Assembly: GCA_022616555.1 (NCBI GenBank)
Contig: JAKEEG010000098.1
Coordinates: 1 to 32,143, forward strand
Reading direction: 5' to 3'
Length of the DNA stretch: 32,143 bases
Source: Ignavibacteriota bacterium
GTDB lineage: Bacteria; Bacteroidota; Ignavibacteria; UBA10030
In this document: piece after piece, positions 1-9,482 of the stretch
Layout of the letters: each line of letters starts with the position of its first letter
Position numbering within the stretch: position 1 is the first letter of the stretch
Translations under genes and position numbers: made by a program
The notes under the pieces: generated by a model
Seen by the model: only the letters and a program-made list of their open reading frames with translations
What the model was told of the DNA's origin: nothing
The model's database searches: none

Positions 1-42
1 ACCGTCATCGGAGACACTCGGCGCTCGGATATCACTCGCCGG

Positions 43-73
43 TTGACTTCGAACAATTACACTCTTAACTTCG
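43..73 (+). promoter_or_regulatory. Candidate promoter of the beta-helix gene
   Basis: TTGACT at 43-48 is followed after 17 bases by TAACTT at 66-71, continuing as TAACTTCG. The -35 box matches the sigma-70 consensus at five of six positions. The -10 box is weak by the E. coli rule but fits the Bacteroidota form TAnnTTTG except for one base. It lies about 80 bases upstream of the ATG at 154 and resembles the sites at 20347 and 25382. Confidence 0.45.
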
Positions 74-153
74 TGTCCAACTTTTCGGGGAAAGATCAAT
101 TCCATAAGACTAATCCTTCCCCATTTATCACATTTCATTTATTAGGTGCATCC

Positions 154-3100
154 ATGAAGCGTTCTCTACTGTTTCTCATTGTGCTCACGTTGTGCGCGAC
201 CGCGGCACTGTTTGGGCAAACGACGATTTATGTTAATTCAACAACGGGGTCCAACGAAAACGACGGCTTAACGCCAGAGACGGCGAAAGCGACGATCCAG
301 GCGGGGGTAGATGCCGCAGGAACAAACGGCACGGTTATCGTTGCGCAAGGCGATGGGTATGCGGGTGTAGTTGTTATTGATTCCGCTGGGATTACGATTC
401 AAGCCGAGAACCCGGAGAATAAGCCGACGCTGACGAGTGGCGGAACCGGTTTATCCGTGATCTATACTGTAACAGGCGTCTCGATCAAGAATTTTATTAT
501 TGTGCCGGGTGAGGGCAATGGCATTTACGCTGAAGGCGAAAACGACAAATTAGCCTTGGTTGGCAATGAGATTCAAGGTGGACTCTCGAACGGAATTAGT
601 GTCGGGTCTGGTTCGGATAGCATTCTTGTCTCCGGGAATACCGTAGAGAACGTGAGTGGATATGGAATATCGCTTAATGATATCGATCATTCGCTTATTA
701 CCGACAATGAAGTGACTAACAGCGGGTTTACCGGCATTATCCTCGATGGTTATACAGATACTCTTAGTAATAATACGTCGAATGGTAATGGTCAGAATGG
801 TATTTTTATTCATGCGGGAGAAACATACCATGTTCTCATCAACAATACTGCAAATGAGAACACCGGGTCCGGAATTTACATCGAGAATGAAAATGGCTTG
901 ACACTTACTGGCAATACGACAAATACAAATCAAAACGGTATTTTTATTAGCAACTCCGTTAGTTTTGCACTCTCCGGGAATACTGCCAATGATAACACTG
1001 GCTGTGGGATCTATCTTCAGTATTCCAACTCGCATGACCTGTTCAATAACACAGTACAAGGCAATGCGTACGGAATTTATTTGTACGATGGTTCGAGCAC
1101 GAACCTCGTTCGCAATAATACCGTCACTGGCAACAGTAATACCGGTATCATTCTCGATACCTATGTGGGATCCTCCGCGGGCAATAACACGGTTTGGAAT
1201 AATACCATCACCGGCAACGGTTCCGGCATTCGTGTTGAATCGGGATACGAGAACTCCATTTCCGTCAACCTCATTACGAACAATAACGATTGGGGAGTAA
1301 ATTTCCAGTTTAACGAAGACAACGTTCTGGTGATGAACAAGATTTTTGGGAATAACATTGATGACGGCGAAGGAGGAGGAGTATATTTTAGCGGTGAAGG
1401 AGGTTGGCTCAATGCTCAGCATAACTGGTGGGGACAGGCGGAAGGTCCGACGGAAGCTGATCTTCCTGGACCGGGCAGTGTTATTACGTTCTATCACAAA
1501 ACATCTGTCAACGATATTTCACAGCCGGGCATAGAAGTGCCGGGTCCGGTGTTTCTTACGGGAGAGGATAAAGTATTTCCATCGCTTGGTGCTGCTGCAA
1601 CGTACGTTGGAGAGTATGGATTAAGTGGCGCTTTGATACAAGTACGTGTGGCAGGTTTGTTTGAGAACGGTGTTAGTTTTAGCCCAAGCGGCTTGCAAAT
1701 TACCGGCATGGGAATGAACCAAAGTTATTTGTATGTACCGTACTCCGGTATTTACTTTATCTCGTCCTGCTCAACGTCGGCGTTTAGCGGCTTCGATGTC
1801 GATGCCGGGAGTTTCTTTGATCCTGTATCAGGCAATCAGGGGAGCTTTAACTATTTTGGCACTACCGAGGGAAATGTTATCGAAGTTGCGGCAAACGAAG
1901 TACTCATTAGCAATAACCGCTTACGCGGAGCTTATAACGGTATTGATATTGTCTCTGCGGCAAATAATGTTACTGTCCAGTCGAACGAAATCCTGTGGAA
2001 TTATTACAACGGGGTGTACGTAGGCTCATATGGTCAAACAATCTCAAACAACCTAGTTTACCAGAACGGCCATCTTGTGTCGCAGGTTGAAGGCAGCGGA
2101 CCTTCAGGTATTTATTTGTACGGAAATAATCTGGTTACAGGCAACAAAATTGCCAACAATGCCGGAAACGGTATTTATGCAAGTGACTATTACAATACAA
2201 TCGAAAATAATATTATCGGTGAAGTCGACTTGGAGCCCTCAGTTTTTTTGCCGGATCCAATAAAATGGGATAGCATTAACATTACCTTTGATTTGAAGAT
2301 TGTTGGCTCTGTAAGCGAGCAGGATGTATCGGTGTCTCACGCGAGCGTGAAGAGCGCCCGGCAAAACCGTGAGCGCCTCGCGCGATTTATGCCTAAGCTC
2401 AAAGAGATAGAGACAAAACAAAACGGCAGACATCTTTCGCTGGCTCAGCTACGAACGCTCTTGAACGAACGCAAAGCAACACTGGACGCCGAGTGGAAAG
2501 CTGCAGCACCGGCGTATTACGCCGAGTTGAAGAAAATCCAGCAAGAGCAGCGTGCTGCACAGGCAGAGCTGAGAAAGCTGAGAATGTCAGAGCGTAAAGC
2601 CGGCTCGGGAGTGCCGGATCCACTATTCAAGAGCACAGGCGTTTTTTATACTATCCCAGCGTTTGCTATGCAATCGGTACTCCCCGGCAACTCGATACAT
2701 GGAATTCGCGTCAACAGTGGGGGAAACTCGATTACCGAAAATACGATTACCGGGAACGGCACTTCTTTCGGCCGGGACCCGGAGGATATCTACCGCAAAC
2801 CAGAGCCAGCCGGCGTTGAGTTAAGCGGCTACAGCAACTACTTTGCCGATAATACCATTAGTAATAATTGGTTTGTGGGAATCAAGATTCATCAATACGC
2901 CAGTCAAAACGTGATTTGGCGGAACACCATCAGCTTTAACGGCCATAAAACGGAGGGCGATGGCGCCGGGATTTTCTTCGGCAAGTATGGCGGGTATGGG
3001 AATTCCATCTCGACAAATACGATTGCCGATAACGTCGGACATGGTGTGCGCATCGACTCGTTGGAAACTGAGCTTGTGTTTTCGGTCGGTCCTTCTTTTT

Positions 3101-6100
3101 CTGTTTATCCCACCGCATACCAAAATGCGATTGTGTACAATAATATCACAGGCAACACGGTCTCTGGCATCGCAACTGAAGTTTCAGTGTATTATCCGTT
3201 CACAGTTAATGCTCAGTATAATTACTGGGGCGATGCAAGCGGTCCGGCCGCCGCGAGCAACCCCGGAGGCACGGGCCAGTCGATAAGTGATAATGTTTCA
3301 TATTTATTTTACCGGTCGACGCCTGTTCCTCCTGTGACGGCAGAAGCTCCTTTGATGGGCGATGGGACTATTCCGCTCCGCTCGTTTGACCACGCCGGTA
3401 TCTTTGGTGATTCAATGGAAGAGCTCCCGATTTCGGATCATCCGATTGACGTGCAGCAGAAGAAAAGTTCGCTGACGTACTCGACGGTCACGCTTTCAGA
3501 CTACACCGGCCTTGTTGCGCAGTATGGACTTTATCTGTGGTATGATGGATTCACGCTGAACGGCGGCGGTAAGGATGAGACGGGTAACTACAAATCGTAT
3601 ATTTTTTTACCGCAGAGCTACATTAGTATCTCAGCGAACGGCGTTACGATTGAGAATCTTGATTTAGACGGCGGGGGTATGCTGAATGTTGAGACAGGGT
3701 CCTGGTCCCCTAACACGGGCTCAGGCTATACCTATACGATTGTTCAAGCCGTAGAGCGCTCCAACCCGGCTATACGGTTTAACCGTATCCGTGGTTCCGC
3801 TGATGAAGGTATTTATTTATTCTATGTCGTCGCGGCGGAAATACAAGGCAACGAATTTTTCTGGAACCGTCGTTCTGGAATTCACGATTATTACGGTTAC
3901 GACAATAGCAGTATAAACGAGAACAAATTTTTTGAGAACGGAGATATTAATTACGAAGGACCAATGGCTGGTATTGTGCTCGAAAACAGCGAAGGTCTTT
4001 TTGTTTCTGGCAATGAAGTATTTAACAACGTGGTAAATGGAATGTACCTTTGGGGGAGCATAGACAATGTTATCACCGGAAATATGGTCCATAGCAATGG
4101 TGCTTTGGGATACTTTGAGGGAAGCTTTGAGCACCCGTCTGGCATTGTGTTGCCCATGAATAATGCCAATAACTTGATCGAACAGAATACTGTTGTCAAC
4201 AATGTGCGGCACGGCATCCGCGTCGGCACCCCGTATAGCGAAGGCGACCCTAATAACGTGGGAAATGTCATTCAGAATAATTTGGTTGGCGCTGGCGGCG
4301 TTTCACCGTCGATTAAGCCCATCAACATCAATGATCTACAGACAAAGGTTAATCCGAACGGATCTCAAACACTCACTGGCTTGCTGCAACCCGGCCGCAG
4401 TAACTTTTCTGGCGGTGCATTAGCATTTAAACGACAAGGATGGGAGAACGACGCAAGAGGTGCCCTTGCCGACCAACTGCGGAAAAACTATCGAATGCGG
4501 CGAGAAGACTCCAAGAAGCAGAGAATATCCCCACGCCGTCCAAATGAAGTGGCAGGTGCTGTGAATAGCGATGGGCAGAGCGTGAGCAAGATTTCCCCGG
4601 AGCAAGAGATAAAACTTCGATTGTCGTCCGCTCGTTCTTCGTACGCCGTTACCAAACAAGCCGCCGTAGTGACGGAACTTCCGGGGAACTGGGAGACTGG
4701 TATCTCTCTCGTTCGAGCAATAGGAACTATGGTGCTTGGGAATACTGTGGTCGGTAATGGTTGGGGAGTAGAGGATGTCGAGAACGGTCCGGCTGAACTT
4801 TCCGCGGGTATTTCGCTTTTGGAGGGAGACTTAACGTTCGTTTTGGGAAATACGATTAACGACAATAAAAACGTTGGAATTAATGTCGATAGCAATTCCT
4901 CAAGTGGAGCGGCTTTGAACGGTTTCTTAGGCAACCAAGACTATGGTGTCTTTAACGTTACAGTGGATTCTTCGTTTGTATTCTTTGCGTCAGGCAATTA
5001 CTGGGGTGCAGAGAACGGCCCAAGTGGAGGGGTGAATGATCCTATGACAGGTTTGCCTGCCAATGGTGATGGTGACGCTATCTCCGGCAACGTTTTGTTT
5101 GATCCATATGTTCCTTTTGGTCCAGAGCAACTTAGCGCAGCGGCGCTCTATGCGGGGGTGACCTACGAGCGGATGTTGGGTGGCATACAGTTTGATTTTA
5201 CGACTACAGGTTCTGGCGGGATTCTCGCTGTTGCACAGTTTAATTCGGCTCCGATTTCCGATCCGATTTCAGATGGAGAAGGCGGATTTTATGCGTTCGG
5301 CGAGCGCTACTGGGAGATTTTGAATGTCGGTATGGATAGTGTAGATGTCAATCTCACATTTGATTATTCGGGATTATCGAACGGAGTGTATCGCCTCTAT
5401 TATCGTGAGAATTTTGCGCCTGTAGATTCACCGTGGACTGCTTTTCCTGAGGAACAGACGGTTCAGAACGGCATTGAGAAGACAGTAACGGCAAACGACG
5501 TTACGGGATTCAGCCAGTGGGCGCTTGTCAAAGTGGCTAATGCGGCACCGACAGTTTCACAGATCGCGCCCTCCTCTGGCGTGCGTGGCGCAAAGACGGT
5601 GGTGAGCTTTACTGGCGAGGACTTCGATCCTATTGGCACCACGGTGGATTTCGGTGCGAACATTGTAGTGGATTCTCTCACTTCGTTGAGCCTAAATTCG
5701 TTTGACGCTCACATTTCAATTTCGGTGAGCGCACAGACGGGTATGCGGGGGGTGACAGTTACCACTGCGGCAGGAATCTCCGAGCCGGATAGCTTTATGG
5801 TGAACAATCCAGTTCCGACGATTACTGGAGTAGCGCCAACTAGCTTGAGTCAAGGCGGATCCACTACAGTGACGATTACAGGAACGGGATTATTGCCCGG
5901 TGCTACTGGGACGAAAGTAAGCTTCGGAGCGGGCATCACTGCAGTAGGCGATCCGACTCTTAATGGTGCTGATTTGCAGGTAAATATAGAAGTGAGCCCA
6001 ACTGCCACGGTGGGAACGCGAAATGTGAGCGTCACGAATGATCCTCCTGGTGGTGGGACGAATCAGCTTGCAAGTGCGTTTACCGTCACGACGCCGACAA

Positions 6101-6414
6101 GCGTAGAGAGGTTGGACGAAATTCCGACAAAATTCGATTTACTGCAGAATTTCCCCAATCCATTTAACCCGACGACCACGATTCGGTTCTCTGTGCCCGA
6201 GGCGAGTAATGTACGAATGGTGTTGTATAATATGCTAGGCAGTGAAGTAAAGGTATTTGTCAATGAGTCGCTTGCACCGGGTGTCTATCAATATCATGTT
6301 CGTGCGGAGGATTTGCCGAGCGGTATGTATATTTACAGGATAACGGCAACCCCGTCCGTTGGCTCGGAGACTAAGCCGTATTCGAGCTCGAGGAAGCTCG
6401 TTTTGGTCAAGTAG
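154..6414 (+). CDS. Giant secreted parallel beta-helix protein with TIG domains and T9SS sorting domain
   Basis: This 2086-residue protein is probably exported and anchored at the cell surface by type IX secretion. The ATG at 154 is chosen because it begins a clean signal peptide (MKRSLLFLIVLTLCATAALFG); an in-frame TTG at 43 would add 37 unlikely residues. Residues about 30-1630 are dense N/G/I-rich rungs of the NosD/PbH1 right-handed beta-helix kind, in three modules each closing with an N(W/Y)WG...GP motif near residues 423, 1022 and 1614. Charged, Lys/Arg-rich helical segments interrupt modules two and three at about residues 729-822 and 1416-1505. A non-helix domain (about 1650-1795) and two IPT/TIG domains (about 1797-1885 and 1886-1979) follow. 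The last 97 residues form a T9SS type A sorting domain with QNFPNPFNP and ending KLVLVK. Such folds usually bind or cleave polysaccharides, but I see no clear catalytic site, so the substrate is unknown. Confidence 0.9.
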   Translation: MKRSLLFLIVLTLCATAALFGQTTIYVNSTTGSNENDGLTPETAKATIQAGVDAAGTNGTVIVAQGDGYAGVVVIDSAGITIQAENPENKPTLTSGGTGLSVIYTVTGVSIKNFIIVPGEGNGIYAEGENDKLALVGNEIQGGLSNGISVGSGSDSILVSGNTVENVSGYGISLNDIDHSLITDNEVTNSGFTGIILDGYTDTLSNNTSNGNGQNGIFIHAGETYHVLINNTANENTGSGIYIENENGLTLTGNTTNTNQNGIFISNSVSFALSGNTANDNTGCGIYLQYSNSHDLFNNTVQGNAYGIYLYDGSSTNLVRNNTVTGNSNTGIILDTYVGSSAGNNTVWNNTITGNGSGIRVESGYENSISVNLITNNNDWGVNFQFNEDNVLVMNKIFGNNIDDGEGGGVYFSGEGGWLNAQHNWWGQAEGPTEADLPGPGSVITFYHKTSVNDISQPGIEVPGPVFLTGEDKVFPSLGAAATYVGEYGLSGALIQVRVAGLFENGVSFSPSGLQITGMGMNQSYLYVPYSGIYFISSCSTSAFSGFDVDAGSFFDPVSGNQGSFNYFGTTEGNVIEVAANEVLISNNRLRGAYNGIDIVSAANNVTVQSNEILWNYYNGVYVGSYGQTISNNLVYQNGHLVSQVEGSGPSGIYLYGNNLVTGNKIANNAGNGIYASDYYNTIENNIIGEVDLEPSVFLPDPIKWDSINITFDLKIVGSVSEQDVSVSHASVKSARQNRERLARFMPKLKEIETKQNGRHLSLAQLRTLLNERKATLDAEWKAAAPAYYAELKKIQQEQRAAQAELRKLRMSERKAGSGVPDPLFKSTGVFYTIPAFAMQSVLPGNSIHGIRVNSGGNSITENTITGNGTSFGRDPEDIYRKPEPAGVELSGYSNYFADNTISNNWFVGIKIHQYASQNVIWRNTISFNGHKTEGDGAGIFFGKYGGYGNSISTNTIADNVGHGVRIDSLETELVFSVGPSFSVYPTAYQNAIVYNNITGNTVSGIATEVSVYYPFTVNAQYNYWGDASGPAAASNPGGTGQSISDNVSYLFYRSTPVPPVTAEAPLMGDGTIPLRSFDHAGIFGDSMEELPISDHPIDVQQKKSSLTYSTVTLSDYTGLVAQYGLYLWYDGFTLNGGGKDETGNYKSYIFLPQSYISISANGVTIENLDLDGGGMLNVETGSWSPNTGSGYTYTIVQAVERSNPAIRFNRIRGSADEGIYLFYVVAAEIQGNEFFWNRRSGIHDYYGYDNSSINENKFFENGDINYEGPMAGIVLENSEGLFVSGNEVFNNVVNGMYLWGSIDNVITGNMVHSNGALGYFEGSFEHPSGIVLPMNNANNLIEQNTVVNNVRHGIRVGTPYSEGDPNNVGNVIQNNLVGAGGVSPSIKPININDLQTKVNPNGSQTLTGLLQPGRSNFSGGALAFKRQGWENDARGALADQLRKNYRMRREDSKKQRISPRRPNEVAGAVNSDGQSVSKISPEQEIKLRLSSARSSYAVTKQAAVVTELPGNWETGISLVRAIGTMVLGNTVVGNGWGVEDVENGPAELSAGISLLEGDLTFVLGNTINDNKNVGINVDSNSSSGAALNGFLGNQDYGVFNVTVDSSFVFFASGNYWGAENGPSGGVNDPMTGLPANGDGDAISGNVLFDPYVPFGPEQLSAAALYAGVTYERMLGGIQFDFTTTGSGGILAVAQFNSAPISDPISDGEGGFYAFGERYWEILNVGMDSVDVNLTFDYSGLSNGVYRLYYRENFAPVDSPWTAFPEEQTVQNGIEKTVTANDVTGFSQWALVKVANAAPTVSQIAPSSGVRGAKTVVSFTGEDFDPIGTTVDFGANIVVDSLTSLSLNSFDAHISISVSAQTGMRGVTVTTAAGISEPDSFMVNNPVPTITGVAPTSLSQGGSTTVTITGTGLLPGATGTKVSFGAGITAVGDPTLNGADLQVNIEVSPTATVGTRNVSVTNDPPGGGTNQLASAFTVTTPTSVERLDEIPTKFDLLQNFPNPFNPTTTIRFSVPEASNVRMVLYNMLGSEVKVFVNESLAPGVYQYHVRAEDLPSGMYIYRITATPSVGSETKPYSSSRKLVLVK

Positions 6415-6435
6415 CAGGCAAGTCGGGTTACGTAC

Positions 6436-6472
6436 AAACTCCCGAAGTTCTTTGAACTTCGGGAGTTTTTGT
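6436..6472 (+). terminator. Rho-independent terminator after the beta-helix gene
   Basis: A perfect 15-bp inverted repeat (6436-6450 with 6454-6468) has a 3-base loop and runs into TTTTT. It starts 21 bases after the stop codon, so the giant gene appears to be a single transcription unit. The stem is nearly symmetric, with AAA on the left side, so it could also work on the other strand. Confidence 0.9.
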
Positions 6473-6561
6473 TCTCAGCCTACAGCCGGATTTTTTGATG
6501 CTTGCTTCTTTGTATAAAAAGGCGGAATTTAAGCCCGCACTATTTTGAGGACCGGACGCCC

Positions 6562-7983
6562 ATGGCATCTGCCCAGAAACCGCTGAGTTTCTTCGAAAAT
6601 GTATCCGCAAGTTTTAACACCGCAGCCCAATTTACCGAGCATCCCAAAGGATTATTAGAGCAAATCAAAGCGTGCAATAGCGTGTACGCGTTTCAGTTTC
6701 CCGTGCGGACTGAAAAGGGGTACGACGTTATTTCCGGGTGGCGCGCCGAGCATAGCCACCATAAATTGCCGGTCAAAGGCGGGATACGTTATGCAGAGGA
6801 AGTCAACGAAGACGAGGTGATGGCATTAGCCGCACTGATGACGTATAAGTGCGCATTGGTGGACGTCCCGTTCGGCGGCGCGAAGGGTGGAATCAAGATC
6901 AATCCCAAAAAATATACTGTGGAACAACTCGAACACATTACGCGCCGCTATACTGCCGAGTTGATTCGGAAAAATTTTATTGGTCCCGGCATCGACGTCC
7001 CTGCGCCGGATTATGGCACGGGTCCCCGGGAAATGGCGTGGATTGCCGATACGTATTCGGCATTTAACCCGAGCCAAATCGATTCTCTTGCTTGCGTAAC
7101 CGGAAAGCCGGTTTCGCAGGGCGGCATTCGTGGCAGGAAGGAAGCGACGGGCAGAGGGCTGTTTTATGGCTTACGCGAAGCATGCAGCCAGGAGGAAGAT
7201 ATGAAGCGGCAGGGGCTTACGAAGGGACTGGAAGGAAAGAAAATCATCGTGCAGGGCTTGGGGAATGTCGGGTATTATGCTGCGAAGTTTTGCTGTGAAG
7301 GAGGAGCGATATTGGTCGGGTTGGTGGAATATGACGGCGCCATTTATAACCCGAAGGGTCTTGACCTCGAGGCTGTTGTGCAGCACCGCAAGGAAAAGGG
7401 AACGATACTGAATTTTCCGGGTGCGACCAGCATTGCGAAGCGCGAGCAAGGCTTAGAGCAGGAGTGCGATATATTAATCCCTGCCGCGCTGGAAAATCAA
7501 ATTACAGAGCAAAACGCCGGAAAGATTAAAGCGAAGATTATCGCCGAAGGAGCAAACGGTCCAACCACTGCTGCTGCCGACAGTATTTTGCTAGAGCGGA
7601 AGGTGATGGTGATTCCCGATATGTATCTCAACGCCGGTGGCGTCACGGTTTCATATTTTGAATGGCTGAAGAATCTCTCCCACGTTCGGTTCGGAAGGAT
7701 GGGGAAGCGGTTTGAACAAACGGCGTTCGAGAAAATGCTGCGAGCCGTGGAGACTGCGACCGGCAAGGCGTTCACAGATACCGAACGCACGTCGATTGCA
7801 CACGGAGCCGACGAGATTGACCTCGTTAATTCGGGGCTTGAAGAGACGATGGTAAATGCATATAATGAAATTCGCGCCATCTGGAGGGGCAACACGAAAA
7901 CCCCCGATTTGCGTACTGCGGCGTACATCAATGCGATTAATAAAATCGCTGTATCATATATGGAGCTTGGGATTTTCCCATAA
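6562..7983 (+). CDS. gdhA: Glutamate dehydrogenase (Glu/Leu/Phe/Val dehydrogenase family)
   Basis: A cytoplasmic enzyme that interconverts glutamate and 2-oxoglutarate plus ammonia with NAD(P). The ATG at 6562 is preferred over an upstream in-frame TTG at 6502 because TGAGG lies 11 bases ahead and the family start fits, giving 474 residues. The substrate-binding motif KGGIRY is followed by the catalytic lysine in PFGGAKGG (Lys108) and by PAPDYGTG. The dinucleotide fold shows GLGNVG at residues 232-237, and the C-terminal part carries AEGANGPTT and the NAGGV segment, all typical of the family. No residue looks lost. Coenzyme preference cannot be read safely. With the aspartase and proline dehydrogenase genes in this window it points to amino-acid catabolism. 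A related leucine or phenylalanine dehydrogenase is less likely given the length and motifs. Confidence 0.92.
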   Translation: MASAQKPLSFFENVSASFNTAAQFTEHPKGLLEQIKACNSVYAFQFPVRTEKGYDVISGWRAEHSHHKLPVKGGIRYAEEVNEDEVMALAALMTYKCALVDVPFGGAKGGIKINPKKYTVEQLEHITRRYTAELIRKNFIGPGIDVPAPDYGTGPREMAWIADTYSAFNPSQIDSLACVTGKPVSQGGIRGRKEATGRGLFYGLREACSQEEDMKRQGLTKGLEGKKIIVQGLGNVGYYAAKFCCEGGAILVGLVEYDGAIYNPKGLDLEAVVQHRKEKGTILNFPGATSIAKREQGLEQECDILIPAALENQITEQNAGKIKAKIIAEGANGPTTAAADSILLERKVMVIPDMYLNAGGVTVSYFEWLKNLSHVRFGRMGKRFEQTAFEKMLRAVETATGKAFTDTERTSIAHGADEIDLVNSGLEETMVNAYNEIRAIWRGNTKTPDLRTAAYINAINKIAVSYMELGIFP

Positions 7984-7995
7984 CAGGTGTATATT
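7967..7995 (+). promoter_or_regulatory. Possible promoter for the small CxxC protein
   Basis: TTGGGA (7967-7972) and TATATT (7990-7995) are separated by 17 bases and lie across the end of gdhA. Transcription would start near 8002, about 26 bases before the ATG at 8028. A perfect TATAAT at 8008-8013 has no matching -35 box and would leave almost no leader. Confidence 0.35.
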
Positions 7996-8027
7996 ACAGT
8001 ATGCTGTTATAATGAAAGACGTTTCTT

Positions 8028-8255
8028 ATGAGCCTCGTTAAGTCTGCTGTTTGCACGAAATGTGGTAAAAAAATTCTTTGGAAGATTGAGCGCCCGAGCG
8101 ACGGCTATTGGGACCGGTGGCGGAGCGACGACGGAAATATCCTCGCAAGCTGGTTCCTTTCGCATAACTTGTGCTGGGAACATGCCTTTGAAAGCATGCC
8201 CGAGCGTTTCAAATCCATCATTCGAACCGAGATCTATCAGGAAAACGGACAGTAA
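8028..8255 (+). CDS. Small hypothetical protein with CxxC and CxxH pairs
   Basis: A 75-residue protein of unknown function. It has Cys9-x2-Cys12 near the start (CTKCGKK) and Cys49-x2-His52 (LCWEH) 36 residues later, a spacing that could hold one zinc ion. Between them is a Trp-rich segment (DGYWDRWRSDDGN). No signal peptide or membrane segment is visible. The ATG at 8028 has no clear Shine-Dalgarno, but a promoter-like pair lies just upstream. It stands alone between gdhA and the glycosyltransferase gene, with 32 bases to the next start. I judge it a real gene because the sequence is balanced and ends in a natural gap, but I do not recognise the family. Confidence 0.6.
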   Translation: MSLVKSAVCTKCGKKILWKIERPSDGYWDRWRSDDGNILASWFLSHNLCWEHAFESMPERFKSIIRTEIYQENGQ

Positions 8256-8287
8256 GTTTTCTTGCTTCTTCTTTTCCACGTGTCCAT

Positions 8288-9478
8288 GTGAACCGAAGCC
8301 AACGCGTACTGCTGCTTATTGCCGGCATTGCCTTTGCCGCGTATCTGGCGTTTCGCCTGAATGATATTGCCTCAGTTATTGACCTTCGCGATTATCGGAC
8401 ATACTACTCCGCTACGAAAGCTTTTATAGCAGGCGATAATCCCTACGACCTCGCTGTCTTGTCCCGGCACGCTGGAAGAGAAGTGAGTTATGCGTTTTTT
8501 TATCCAAAATATTCTCTAGTACTGTTTGCACCGTTAACGTTGTTTGAGTACCAAACAAGCGCAATCGTGTATATTTTGTTGAAGATGCTTGCACTCTTAG
8601 CGCTCGTTTATGTGTGGGTAAAGTTTTTTCTTCCGGACCTGTTTAGTTCGCTTTTGCTTTGCGTCTTTCTTGTACTAGGGTATAACGGAACGCTCGTCAG
8701 GGATTTTGTGGTTGGCAATGTTTCCGTATTCGAACAGCTATTTCTATGGCTGGGTATCGTCAGCCTCTTTCGCGGCAGGCTGGCGTGGTTTTATCCGCTC
8801 GTTATCGTCAGCGCACTTTTTAAGCCGACGACAGGCATTTTCCTCTTGCTTGCGCTTGCCTTCAGGCGGGATAAGCAGACGGCGCTTTCTGTTGCCGTCA
8901 GCGTAGCGTTGCTCTTTTTGTACCACCTTGAATCGTACCTGGGGCAGGAGCAGATTTTTTACGACCGGATGTCGAATATGCTGTGGGAGCGTTCGCGTTT
9001 GAATCCTTCATCATTTGCTGTTCTCGGCGATGGGCTGCGATGGTTGGGCATGACGTGGCAGGAGAGCATACGTATTACTCCGGTTCTCGTCGCTGTGTAT
9101 TCAGCGATGTTGATTTTTTCAACTGTTGTGATATTGAGAAAAGAGGGTAAGTGGAAAAACCCGAGTGTTGTGTTGCTCGTGACTGTCTTTCTGTATGTTT
9201 TATTACTGCCGCGTTTCAAAGATTATTCGTACATTCTTATCATCGCACCTGCGCCGGTCGTCATGAGAGACTTCATGAGAACTAACCTCGCGCGGTTTCT
9301 TGTTGTCATTTTTGTCTGCGTGAACGTGTTTGCCTATCAACCGTATTATGCCGCCATGTTGTTTTTTATCGTCACCCTTGTAGGCATCCGACATGTTTCT
9401 CAATCTTATACAATGCTACGGGAATTGCTTCCAAACGTATCAACAGTTCCATCGAACAATAGTACTGTACTGAGGTGA
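8288..9478 (+). CDS. GT87-like integral membrane glycosyltransferase (DUF2029)
   Basis: A 396-residue membrane protein with about nine or ten hydrophobic helices, beginning with one at residues 7-21. The first outer loop has DYRTYYSATKAFIAGDNPYD, then a YPKYSLVLFAPL segment. This layout (Asp in the first loop, GxNPYD, YPP-like motif before helix two) is that of the GT-C fold family GT87, which transfers sugars from polyprenyl-phosphate donors on the outer face of the membrane. Sugar and acceptor are unknown. The start is a GTG at 8288, as no better ATG lies in frame nearby. Its stop is 4 bases before the S9 peptidase start, so the two are probably cotranscribed, though no functional link is evident. 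Confidence 0.72.
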   Translation: MNRSQRVLLLIAGIAFAAYLAFRLNDIASVIDLRDYRTYYSATKAFIAGDNPYDLAVLSRHAGREVSYAFFYPKYSLVLFAPLTLFEYQTSAIVYILLKMLALLALVYVWVKFFLPDLFSSLLLCVFLVLGYNGTLVRDFVVGNVSVFEQLFLWLGIVSLFRGRLAWFYPLVIVSALFKPTTGIFLLLALAFRRDKQTALSVAVSVALLFLYHLESYLGQEQIFYDRMSNMLWERSRLNPSSFAVLGDGLRWLGMTWQESIRITPVLVAVYSAMLIFSTVVILRKEGKWKNPSVVLLVTVFLYVLLLPRFKDYSYILIIAPAPVVMRDFMRTNLARFLVVIFVCVNVFAYQPYYAAMLFFIVTLVGIRHVSQSYTMLRELLPNVSTVPSNNSTVLR

Positions 9479-9482
9479 TACC

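Noticed and set aside
43-153. TTG start extending the beta-helix protein by 37 residues
   Set aside because: The extension comes before a perfect signal peptide, and the TTG is itself part of the promoter-like TTGACT box.
550-1497. A 315-codon open frame on the minus strand inside the beta-helix gene
   Set aside because: It is a shadow of the repetitive N/G/I-rich coding sequence, has no ribosome binding site or recognisable domain, and the plus-strand frame has a full domain plan.
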